From positions 1 through 10,743 of the forward strand of contig CABTZE010000067.1 of the NCBI GenBank assembly GCA_902489215.1: a DNA stretch of 10,743 bases. Direction: 5' to 3'. This document shows, one piece after another, positions 5,175 through 10,743 of the stretch. Every line of letters begins with the position of its first letter. Within the stretch, counting starts at the first letter, position 1. A program made the position numbers and the translations under genes. This DNA is from an uncultured Brevibacterium sp. (GTDB lineage Bacteria > Actinomycetota > Actinomycetes > Actinomycetales > Brevibacteriaceae). The notes beneath the pieces are model-generated. The model did no database searches. It was not told the origin of the DNA and was given only the letters and a program-made list of their open reading frames with translations.

Positions 5175-6095
5175 ACGGTCGGCCTGGCCGCCCGACCGCC
5201 GGTGCCAAGGCGAAACGACAACGGAGAATTCAGCCGTCACAGCGTCGGTGAACACTTCCGGGTCAATGTGCCGGGCCGAGGGCGTCATGCCGATCAGTTC
5301 GCGCGCCTGACGGGCGCTCAAATGCAGGGGATGGCTCACGAGGCGCCGCTCACCTTCTGCAAAGAACGGTTCGAGTGACCGCTGGAGTCGGCTTTCTTTG
5401 TGTTCGTCGATGCTGACCGTTCCGTCGTGGGACTGCAGCAGTGCTGCCAAATGATTCTGTGTGGGCCGGGCGGTGATGAGCACACCGCCGGGTTTGAGCA
5501 CCCTGTGGAATTCAGCGGGCACCCTCGGGGAGAAGACGCTGAGAATCACATCGACGCTGCTATCCTCAAGAGGCAAGGGTCGGTAGACATCCCATGTAAA
5601 AGCCGTGACACCCGGGTGGGCTTTTGCAGTTGCGGCGGCTGCCGCGGGAGCTGAATCAAAAGCGTAGGCCCGCGCAGCCACATCCGCTTCAGCACAGGCG
5701 TTCAGCACTGCGGCACAGTAGTAGCCGGTCCCGCAGCCGGCATCGAGCACGGTGAGGGGAGCGGGGGAGCCGGCGGGCTCCTCGGCGGCGGGCACCTCGT
5801 CAGCGGGTGCCGTGAGAGCGGACCCGGCCTCCACCTCGTCGACCGTGCAGCGGGCGATCTCGGTGGCAAGCTGAGAGTACAGACCAGAGTCCAGGAAGCT
5901 GCGGCGAGCAGCGACCATGTCGGCCGTGTCACCGCTGCGGGCCTTCGGGCCAGACAGCAGCGAAAGATAGCCCTTCCTAGCCCGCGCAAAGTTGTGCCGC
6001 CCTCCGCATTCAACAGCACGAACACGGTCAGTCTCACCGACGGCGTGCAGCTTCCCCTGGCAGACCGGGCAGCGCAGCAGACTAAGATCAAGCAC
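5172..6095 (-). CDS. RlmA-type 23S rRNA (guanine-N1)-methyltransferase
   Basis: SAM-dependent methyltransferase of 307 residues expected to methylate a guanine in the helix 35 region of 23S rRNA (G745 for RlmA(I), G748 for RlmA(II)/TlrB; which one is uncertain). The N-terminal zinc site is intact: LRCPVC (7-12) with Cys9 and Cys12, then Cys30 and His34, followed by ARKGYLSLL (39-47) and GDTADMVAARRSFLDSG (55-71), both diagnostic. The SAM site is VLDAGCGTGYY (116-126), with SPRVPAEFHRVLKPGG further on. Residues about 84-113 are an Ala/Pro/Glu-rich stretch, probably a disordered insertion between zinc domain and Rossmann fold. The start is GTG with TAAACT six bases upstream, pointing to a leaderless mRNA. 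It leads an apparent two-gene unit with apt. RlmA(II) relatives in macrolide producers confer tylosin resistance. Confidence 0.87.
   Translation of the reverse strand: MLDLSLLRCPVCQGKLHAVGETDRVRAVECGGRHNFARARKGYLSLLSGPKARSGDTADMVAARRSFLDSGLYSQLATEIARCTVDEVEAGSALTAPADEVPAAEEPAGSPAPLTVLDAGCGTGYYCAAVLNACAEADVAARAYAFDSAPAAAAATAKAHPGVTAFTWDVYRPLPLEDSSVDVILSVFSPRVPAEFHRVLKPGGVLITARPTQNHLAALLQSHDGTVSIDEHKESRLQRSLEPFFAEGERRLVSHPLHLSARQARELIGMTPSARHIDPEVFTDAVTAEFSVVVSPWHRRSGGQADR
6083..6088 (+). promoter_or_regulatory. Possible -10 box (TAAGAT) of the YbfF-like gene
   Basis: TAAGAT fits TANNNT and would start a transcript near 6095, giving a leader of about 23 bases with the Shine-Dalgarno AGGGAGG at 6107-6113. 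It lies inside the first codons of the divergent rlmA gene. No strong -35 box is visible. Confidence 0.35.
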
Positions 6096-6101
6096 CGAAC
6101 C

Positions 6102-6130
6102 AGTTTAGGGAGGCCCCATGCAGTTGTCCT
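6102..6130 (-). promoter_or_regulatory. Promoter of rlmA, leaderless geometry
   Basis: On the minus strand AGGACA (6130-6125; four of six bases of TTGACA) and TAAACT (6107-6102) are 17 bases apart, with six bases from the -10 box to the GTG start at 6095. The promoter overlaps the Shine-Dalgarno and first codons of the divergent esterase gene. Confidence 0.5.
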
Positions 6131-6915
6131 ATACCGCCTACGGCACGACCGGACCGGCAGTCGTCTTCCTCCACGGCCTCATGGGCCGGGGACGCAACTT
6201 CCTCACCGCAGCAAAAGCGCTGGAAGATCAGTACCGGTGTTTCCTCGTCGATTTGCCCAACCACGGAAGCTCGCCGTGGACCGAAGATTTCGACTACGAG
6301 GACATGGGCCAGGCAGTCATCGAGTTCATAGAAAACGTGGTCCTGCCCGAAACTGGAGAAGACTCCGTCGTGCTGCTGGGCCACTCGATGGGGGCGAAGA
6401 CCGCGATGGTCGCCGCCTTGCGCAAACCGAAGCTGTTTACGGCGCTCGTCGTCGAAGACATGTCGCCGGTCAGTTCGAAGGACTCCAACTTCGTGCCGCT
6501 TCTGAGCGCGCTCGCTGGCCTTGACCTTGATGCACTCGAAAGCCGCAGCCAGGCCGACGCTGAACTCGAAGCAGCCGGTGTATCCGATCCCACCGTCCGC
6601 GGTTTCCTCCTGCAGAACCTGCGCCGGTCCGACAGCGGCTTTGAATTCCAAGCCAACGTCGCCATGCTCAACAGCGCGGTGGGCGACATCAATGCGTTCC
6701 CCGAGTTCGAAACCACTTATGACGGCCCCGTCCTGTGGATGGGTGGGGCGAAGTCGAACTACATCAAAGACGAACACGACGAACCCATGCGCGCTCTCTT
6801 CCCACGGGCGCACAAAGTTATGGTCAAAGACGCAGGTCACTGGGTGCACTCAGAAAAGCCTGAGGAATTCTTGGCGGTGCTTCGCGGTTTCCTTAAGCAG
6901 ACCGCCGACAAGTGA
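6118..6915 (+). CDS. Alpha/beta hydrolase, YbfF/ABHD11-like esterase
   Basis: Cytosolic serine esterase of 265 residues. Family marks are VVFLHGLMG (15-23) with the oxyanion HG, VDLPNHGSSP (44-53), the nucleophile elbow GHSMG (88-92) with Ser90, VEDMSPV (112-118) with Asp114 at what I recall as the acid position of this group, and DAGHWVHSEKP (238-248) with His241. The NHG-S and VEDMSP signatures point to the YbfF/ABHD11 branch, short-chain acyl (thio)esterases of uncertain natural substrate, rather than to haloperoxidases. The ATG is well supported by AGGGAGG four bases upstream. It is divergent from rlmA with only 22 bases between start codons. No signal peptide is seen, unlike the other hydrolase in this window. 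Confidence 0.88.
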   Translation: MQLSYTAYGTTGPAVVFLHGLMGRGRNFLTAAKALEDQYRCFLVDLPNHGSSPWTEDFDYEDMGQAVIEFIENVVLPETGEDSVVLLGHSMGAKTAMVAALRKPKLFTALVVEDMSPVSSKDSNFVPLLSALAGLDLDALESRSQADAELEAAGVSDPTVRGFLLQNLRRSDSGFEFQANVAMLNSAVGDINAFPEFETTYDGPVLWMGGAKSNYIKDEHDEPMRALFPRAHKVMVKDAGHWVHSEKPEEFLAVLRGFLKQTADK

Positions 6916-6952
6916 GGTAGTCCTCAATTGCTTCGACGGCACACACGTCCAT

Positions 6953-6958
6953 TAGGCT
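6953..6958 (+). promoter_or_regulatory. Likely -10 box (TAGGCT) of the rhodanese-sufE transcript
   Basis: TAGGCT in an A/T-richer stretch fits TANNNT, with TTGCTT 19 bases upstream as a poor -35. It would give a leader of about 34 bases including GGAGG at 6990-6994. Confidence 0.4.
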
Positions 6959-6998
6959 AGAAAAACATTGCCTATTGCCTACGCATCACGGAGGCCCA

Positions 6999-7904
6999 GT
7001 GAACGCTTCACCTGACACCACCGACCCGAAGTTCGCCGACTACGCGCACCCAGAAGCTCTCGTCTCCACCGCGTGGGTGGCAGAGAACCTCAACACTCCC
7101 GGTGTTGTCATCGTCGAATCTGACGAAGACGTCCTGCTCTATGAAACCGGCCACATTCCCGGCGCGGTCAAAATCGACTGGCACACCGAACTGAACGACC
7201 AGGTGGTCCGCGACTATGTGCAGGGCCCGGAATTCGCCGAAATGATGAGCGCTAAGGGCATCAGCCGCGACGACACGATCGTCGTCTACGGCGACAAGTC
7301 CAACTGGTGGGCCGCATACGCCATGTGGGTATTCAAGCTGTTCGGCCACGCAGATGTTCGGCTCATGGACGGCGGCCGCGCAAAGTGGGAAGCCGAAGGC
7401 CGCGAAATGACGCGCGAAAAGCCGCAGCGTGAACGCACCGACTACCCGGTGGTCGAACGCAACGACGCACCCATCCGCGCGCTCCTGCCCGAGGTGCTGG
7501 AAGCCATCGGCCAGATCCCGCTGATCGACGTGCGCAGCCCGCAGGAGTACACCGGTGAGCGCACCCACATGCCGGACTACCCGGAAGAGGGCGCTCTGCG
7601 CGGCGGACACATTCCCACCGCTCACTCGGTCCCGTGGGCAACCGCGGCCAATGAGGATGGCACGTTCAAATCGGCTGATGAACTGCGCAAGATCTACATT
7701 GACGACCTTGGCCTGGGCAAGACCGATGTTGCCTACGCCTACTGCCGGATCGGCGAACGCTCCAGCCATACGTGGTTCGTGCTGTCCTACCTGCTGGGCT
7801 TTGAGAACGTGAAGAACTATGACGGTTCCTGGACCGAATGGGGAAATGCCATGCGCGTGCCGATCGTTCAGGGCGACCAGCCGGGAGAGGCTCCGCAGAA
7901 ATGA
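6999..7904 (+). CDS. Thiosulfate/3-mercaptopyruvate sulfurtransferase, two rhodanese domains (actinobacterial CysA/SseA type)
   Basis: Cytosolic enzyme that moves sulfane sulfur from thiosulfate or mercaptopyruvate to a thiophile through a cysteine persulfide. It has 301 residues in two rhodanese domains. The N-terminal domain (about 20-140) is inactive-like, with GDKSNWWA where the active loop would be. The C-terminal domain (about 165-290) holds LIDVRSPQEY (175-184), GGHIPTAHSVPW (202-213) and the active loop YCRIGERSSHTW (248-259), with Cys249 as persulfide carrier. The CRIGERSSHTWFVL loop is characteristic of mycobacterial CysA/SseA proteins. The GTG at 6999 is chosen because GGAGG lies four bases upstream; an in-frame TTG at 6975 has no such signal. 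Its stop overlaps the ATG of sufE, which suggests the two proteins act together in sulfur delivery. Confidence 0.92.
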   Translation: MNASPDTTDPKFADYAHPEALVSTAWVAENLNTPGVVIVESDEDVLLYETGHIPGAVKIDWHTELNDQVVRDYVQGPEFAEMMSAKGISRDDTIVVYGDKSNWWAAYAMWVFKLFGHADVRLMDGGRAKWEAEGREMTREKPQRERTDYPVVERNDAPIRALLPEVLEAIGQIPLIDVRSPQEYTGERTHMPDYPEEGALRGGHIPTAHSVPWATAANEDGTFKSADELRKIYIDDLGLGKTDVAYAYCRIGERSSHTWFVLSYLLGFENVKNYDGSWTEWGNAMRVPIVQGDQPGEAPQK

Positions 7905-8341
7905 CGATCCCGCAGGCACTGCAGGAAATCGCCGACGACTTCGGCGCGATGGAAGAGAGCCAGCGGTTGGAACTGCTGCTGGAATTCAGCGACGAACTGC
8001 CGGACCTTCCCCAGCGGCTGAAAGACGACCCGAAGCTGCTTGAGCCCGTTCCGGAATGCCAGTCGCCGATCTTCATCCGCGTGGAGGTCGACGGCACACA
8101 GCCGGACAGCACGGTGCACCTGTTCTTTTCGGCACCGGCGGAGGCCCCGACCACGCGCGGCTTTGCAGGGATCCTCAACGAGGGTCTGGATGGAGCAACC
8201 GTGCAGACAGTCCTCGACGTTCCCGCAGATTTCCCGCTTAAGCTCAATATTGAAAAGCAGGTCAGTCCGCTGCGCCTGAACGGAATGTCGGGCATGCTGG
8301 CTCGCATTCAGCGTCAGGTACGCGAAAAAGCGCAGCAGTGA
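7901..8341 (+). CDS. sufE: SufE-like sulfur acceptor / Fe-S metabolism protein
   Basis: Cytosolic sulfur-acceptor protein of 146 residues. SufE takes persulfide sulfur from a desulfurase (SufS) and passes it to the SUF scaffold. The conserved active-site region is LLEPVPECQSPIFI (47-59 region) with Cys53 as acceptor cysteine, and the C-terminal RLNGMSGMLARIQRQV matches the family end. The N-terminus (IPQALQEIADDF, LELLLEFSDELPDLP) also fits. The ATG overlaps the sulfurtransferase stop by four bases (ATGA); an in-frame ATG 63 bases upstream would add residues unlike SufE and is rejected. No sufS, sufB or sufU is in the window. Pairing with a rhodanese suggests that here SufE may accept sulfur from, or work alongside, the CysA/SseA-type enzyme, which is inference. 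Confidence 0.9.
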   Translation: MTIPQALQEIADDFGAMEESQRLELLLEFSDELPDLPQRLKDDPKLLEPVPECQSPIFIRVEVDGTQPDSTVHLFFSAPAEAPTTRGFAGILNEGLDGATVQTVLDVPADFPLKLNIEKQVSPLRLNGMSGMLARIQRQVREKAQQ

Positions 8342-8398
8342 CCTCCCGTCCGGTGGTCTGAAAACCGCAGGGCAGGCCAATCCACGAAAGGAATTCTC

Positions 8399-8896
8399 AT
8401 GGCAGACATCACTTTCCAGGGCAACCCCATCACCACCGTCGGAAACCTCCCCGAAAAGGGTGCCCAGGCTCCCGCTTTCGCTCTGGTGGGCACGGACCTT
8501 TCCGACGTTGAGCTGAAGAACTTCGCCGGCAAGCAGCTGGTCATCAACATCTTCCCCAGCATTGACACCGGCGTATGCCAGGCCAGTGTCCGCGCCTTCA
8601 ACGAGAAGGCCGGCGGCCGTGACAACACGGTTGTCCTCAACGTGTCCAAGGACCTTCCGTTCGCGCAGGAGCGCTTCTGCGCGGCTGAGGGCATTGAGAA
8701 TGTTGTGAGCGCCTCGGCGTTCCGCTCCTCCTTCGGTGAGGACTACGGCGTCACGATGACGGCAGGACCGCTCGAGGGTCTTCTGTCGCGCGCGGTTGTC
8801 GTGGTGGACGCCGACGGTTCGGTTGTCTACATCGAGCAGGTTCCCGAAATCGGTCAGGAACCGGATTACGAGGCGGCACTGGGCGCGCTCAAGTAA
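8399..8896 (+). CDS. tpx: Thiol peroxidase (atypical 2-Cys peroxiredoxin)
   Basis: Reduces hydrogen peroxide and alkyl hydroperoxides using thioredoxin; cytosolic, 165 residues, the normal Tpx length. N-terminal TFQGNPITTVGNLP, then the peroxidatic site FPSIDTGVCQASVR (52-65) with Thr57 and Cys60, the resolving Cys94 in ERFCAAEG (91-98), and the active-site Arg in the SAFRSSFGEDYGV segment. AAGGA lies six bases before the ATG. The gene is 57 bases after sufE, without a clear terminator or promoter in the gap, so it may be partly cotranscribed with the sulfurtransferase-sufE pair; a shared link to persulfide and oxidative stress would make sense but is inference. A strong terminator follows. 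Confidence 0.95.
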   Translation: MADITFQGNPITTVGNLPEKGAQAPAFALVGTDLSDVELKNFAGKQLVINIFPSIDTGVCQASVRAFNEKAGGRDNTVVLNVSKDLPFAQERFCAAEGIENVVSASAFRSSFGEDYGVTMTAGPLEGLLSRAVVVVDADGSVVYIEQVPEIGQEPDYEAALGALK

Positions 8897-8925
8897 AGCT
8901 CACTGGTCAGCACTCAGCTGATTGG

Positions 8926-8959
8926 AAGGGCCGGCGGGAGGAAATTCCGCCGGCCTTTT
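8926..8959 (+). terminator. Rho-independent terminator after tpx
   Basis: GGCCGGCGG (8929-8937) pairs perfectly with CCGCCGGCC (8947-8955), extended by an AAG/TTT flank, and is followed by TTTTC. It lies in the 118-base gap between convergent genes and may act on both. Confidence 0.85.
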
Positions 8960-9014
8960 CGCTGTCTTCAGTTGGCAGCCGCCTCAAACCCACGGCCGGC
9001 GGCAGCCACAGGGC

Positions 9015-9929
9015 TCATTCGTAGGACAGCCCCAGGAAGTCGCGCAGGCTGGGAAGTTCACGGCGGCCGACGGAGAGACCGTGTCGGTGTGCTGCCGCCA
9101 GCTGTGACAGGTTCCGGGTGGAGTTTCCGATCTGCATGATGTCCGGTTCGATGATGAAGACTCTGCCGTCTGCTTCGAGGTCGAACAGCTGTTTGCGGAT
9201 GCTGTTGTAGCGCGCCGCACGGGTTTCCATTGCAGCGGGGACAGCCGGCAGCCTGCGGAAGATCTGCCGGGTGCTGTGTTTGAACCGCGTCGGGGATTTC
9301 CGGTACCGCCGTTCTTGGGTGAGGACGAATACGCCCCGGTCGAATCCCGCATCGAGCATAGCCGGCAGAGCGATTCCACCTCCGTCGCCAAGCGCTCCGT
9401 CAACGTAGAGTGTGCCGTCAACGTCGGTGACGGGCATGACGATCGGCATGGTCGATGAGGCGCGCACCCGCAGCAGGTAGTCGTCCATGGTGGGGAAGTC
9501 GGCGCGCCGCCATTCGACGGTCGTGCCGTCCTCTGCATTGAACGCCACAACCGACACTTCTGACGGGTGCGCGCAGAAGGTGTCCCAGTCAAGCGGCAGA
9601 GCCTGGTCCGGCAGGGCAGTGTTCTGGTAGATGTATTCGGCGTTGAACAGCCCCTGCCCGCGTGCAAAAGTGCGCAGGGATCCGAACTGCGGGTCGGTGG
9701 AGAACTCCACGAAGCTGCGCCTGGCGCGCGTGATGTCGCGTGACACCAGGTTTGCCGTCGTCGAAGTGCCCGCGCTGACCCCGAAGGTGTGCGGAAAGTC
9801 GATGCCTGCGCGAATGAGCGTGATGGCAATACCGGCAGAAAAGGCCGCCCGCATGCCCCCACCTTCAAAGACGAGTGCGGTGTCGGTGATGCTCGGCGCG
9901 GACTCCGGCTGCCACGGAACAGCTGTCAC
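9015..9929 (-). CDS. Patatin-like phospholipase (YjjU-like)
   Basis: Predicted lipid acyl hydrolase with a Ser-Asp dyad, 304 residues, no signal peptide or clear membrane segment. Patatin motifs are all present: the oxyanion loop EGGGMRAAF (22-30), the nucleophile elbow GVSAGT (50-55) with Ser52, and VDGALGDGG (176-184) with Asp177 of the DGA/G motif. The arrangement, including the SSTMPIVMPVTDVDG segment, resembles the bacterial YjjU group. Substrate is unknown; a membrane phospholipid or neutral lipid is likely. The start is GTG at 9929, overlapping the stop of the deacetylase gene by four bases (GTGA), with GTGAGG seven bases upstream, so translation is coupled. An Arg/Lys-rich stretch around residues 207-228 could favour membrane-surface contact. 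Confidence 0.9.
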   Translation of the reverse strand: MTAVPWQPESAPSITDTALVFEGGGMRAAFSAGIAITLIRAGIDFPHTFGVSAGTSTTANLVSRDITRARRSFVEFSTDPQFGSLRTFARGQGLFNAEYIYQNTALPDQALPLDWDTFCAHPSEVSVVAFNAEDGTTVEWRRADFPTMDDYLLRVRASSTMPIVMPVTDVDGTLYVDGALGDGGGIALPAMLDAGFDRGVFVLTQERRYRKSPTRFKHSTRQIFRRLPAVPAAMETRAARYNSIRKQLFDLEADGRVFIIEPDIMQIGNSTRNLSQLAAAHRHGLSVGRRELPSLRDFLGLSYE

Positions 9930-10636
9930 AGCCGTACCTCACGGACTGGCAGGGCGGCCTCAATCCCGAGGCGCCTGCCGGCTTCCTCTGTCACACCCCG
10001 GTTGATCTGCTCTGGGGTGGGATGGTCGGGCAGCCCTGCAAGATACTGTTCGTGGGCTGCCAGTGAGGCGATGCCCTTCTGCAGCGGCTCGCCGGACACA
10101 TCAACATAGTGCGTGGGCTTGGTCGCTGCACAGAACAGGGCCCGGTCGACCTTCCAACGCTCAAGGCCCAGGTCCTGGAACAGCCACGGGTTATCGGCGT
10201 CCCGAATGGCGTCCATGAGAGCAATACCGCAGGCGCGGTGGTCAACGTGGTTGATCCCGAACCCAACCTCGAGTTCCCACGTCAGTGAGATCGCCATCTG
10301 CGGCCGTACTTCGCGGATCTTGCGGGCAATAGCCTTGCGCAGACCATGGTCGGGTTCCAGCAGTCCGTCGGGAAAGTCGAGGATTTCCAGTGACGCAGCA
10401 CCGACGATGTTGCAGGCCGTCTGCTGTTCTTTGGCGCGCACCGCGGCGGTCTGGCTCGGTTCGATGGAGGCGATGCCGGCTTCTCCGGCGGTCAGCAGCA
10501 GGTAGTGGACCTCGATTCCCTCGGCCGCCCATTTGGCAACTGCCGCGGATGCTCCGTACTCCATGTCGTCAGGGTGGGCTACAACTGCGAGCACCCGCTC
10601 AACGCCATCGGTGTCCAGCTTCTCAAGGTCAGTCAT
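9926..10636 (-). CDS. PIG-L/LmbE family N-deacetylase
   Basis: Predicted zinc-dependent deacetylase of 236 residues, probably acting on an N-acetylglucosamine-type or related N-acyl substrate in the cytosol. The metal site is intact: VVAHPDDMEYG (18-28) with His21, Asp23 as likely general base and Asp24, and INHVDHRA (128-135) with His133 (and His130). LTAGEAG and FPDGLL, both typical, are present. It is shorter than MshB and Mca of the mycothiol pathway (about 290-300 residues) and belongs to the generic PIG-L group, so a mycothiol role is not assumed. ATG at 10636 has TAGAGT seven bases upstream and no good Shine-Dalgarno, which suggests a leaderless mRNA. It is the first gene of a coupled pair with the patatin-like lipase. 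Confidence 0.9.
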   Translation of the reverse strand: MTDLEKLDTDGVERVLAVVAHPDDMEYGASAAVAKWAAEGIEVHYLLLTAGEAGIASIEPSQTAAVRAKEQQTACNIVGAASLEILDFPDGLLEPDHGLRKAIARKIREVRPQMAISLTWELEVGFGINHVDHRACGIALMDAIRDADNPWLFQDLGLERWKVDRALFCAATKPTHYVDVSGEPLQKGIASLAAHEQYLAGLPDHPTPEQINRGVTEEAGRRLGIEAALPVREVRL

Positions 10637-10643
10637 ACCGCCA

Positions 10644-10649
10644 ACTCTA
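10644..10649 (-). promoter_or_regulatory. Likely -10 box (TAGAGT) of the deacetylase-patatin transcript
   Basis: TAGAGT on the minus strand lies seven bases before the ATG. ATGACC, 16 bases further upstream, matches four of six bases of TTGACA. The geometry predicts a leaderless transcript. Confidence 0.45.
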
Positions 10650-10719
10650 GCCCCGCCTCGTCAGCGGTCATAAGCAAGCACCACCTCAACAGACAAGCGG
10701 GGCGGCAGTTCTCAACTGC

Positions 10720-10743
10720 AGATCGGAAGAGCACACGTCTGAA
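10720..10743 (+). other. Illumina TruSeq adapter left at the contig end (artefact)
   Basis: The last 24 bases begin AGATCGGAAGAGCACACG and continue with the known TruSeq read-1 adapter to the window end. They are not genomic and should be trimmed. Any feature that would extend here is invalid. Confidence 0.97.

Noticed and set aside
5162..5221. 20-residue N-terminal extension of Apt from an ATG at 5221
   Set aside because: It overlaps the rlmA coding end and does not resemble Apt; the GTG at 5161 gives the normal length.
6088..6849. Long minus-strand open frame (253 codons) opposite the YbfF-like gene
   Set aside because: It is the antisense shadow of a gene with intact GHSMG and catalytic His; the translation is rich in His/Val/Arg without any domain pattern.
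7008..7919. Minus-strand open frame of 303 codons opposite the sulfurtransferase
   Set aside because: The plus strand encodes a complete two-domain rhodanese with the CRIGERSS loop; long antisense frames are expected in GC-rich DNA.
8978..9003. GCCGCC/GGCGGC inverted repeat as terminator of the patatin-like gene
   Set aside because: Six-base stem with a 14-base loop and no T-run; such words are frequent by chance in GC-rich DNA.
8984..9868. Second minus-strand frame of 294 codons over the patatin-like gene
   Set aside because: Ser/Arg/Thr/Pro-rich out-of-frame translation; the other frame carries all patatin motifs.
9926..10636. Mycothiol deacetylase MshB or mycothiol conjugate amidase Mca
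   Set aside because: The protein is about 50-60 residues shorter than those enzymes and no other mycothiol gene is nearby; only the wider PIG-L family is supported.

Overview
The window looks like chromosomal DNA of a high-GC Gram-positive bacterium (Actinomycetota, probably Micrococcales or a near relative). The grounds are the GC-rich sequence, the many GTG starts, a sulfurtransferase-SufE pair of the actinobacterial type, and several genes with a TANNNT -10 box only 6-7 bases before the start codon, as in leaderless actinobacterial mRNAs. I cannot name the genus. There are no rRNA, tRNA, CRISPR, phage or transposase genes. The last 24 bases are Illumina adapter, not genome, so this is the end of a contig.

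Layout. 1-860 (+): the end of a YchJ/UPF0225-type protein, then trpF starting five bases later. 961-1797 (+): a Tat-exported serine hydrolase with the motif set of cutinases and PET hydrolases. 1836-1872: a stem-loop terminator between convergent genes. 1907-2884 (-): a Kv-beta-type aldo/keto reductase with a clear leaderless promoter; divergent from it, 2978-3235 (+) is an 85-residue protein I do not recognise, closed by a strong terminator. 3351-4630: a two-gene unit (DUF488/YeaO protein and macrodomain deacetylase) bracketed by two direct copies of a ~100-base partly palindromic repeat. 4646-6095 (-): apt and, upstream of it, an RlmA-like 23S rRNA methyltransferase. 6118-6915 (+): a YbfF-like esterase divergent from rlmA with only 22 bases between the start codons. 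6999-8341 (+): a two-domain rhodanese overlapping sufE by 4 bases, followed by tpx (8399-8896) and a strong terminator. 9015-10636 (-): a PIG-L/LmbE deacetylase overlapping a patatin-like phospholipase by 4 bases.

Most genes are housekeeping or small metabolic enzymes: tryptophan synthesis (trpF), purine salvage (apt), rRNA modification (RlmA), sulfur transfer and Fe-S assembly (rhodanese, SufE), and peroxide defence (Tpx). The points most worth a second look are the repeat-flanked DUF488-macrodomain unit, the exported polyester-hydrolase-like enzyme, the recurring leaderless-promoter geometry, and the adapter at the 3' end. I do not see strong evidence for a new defence or mobile system.
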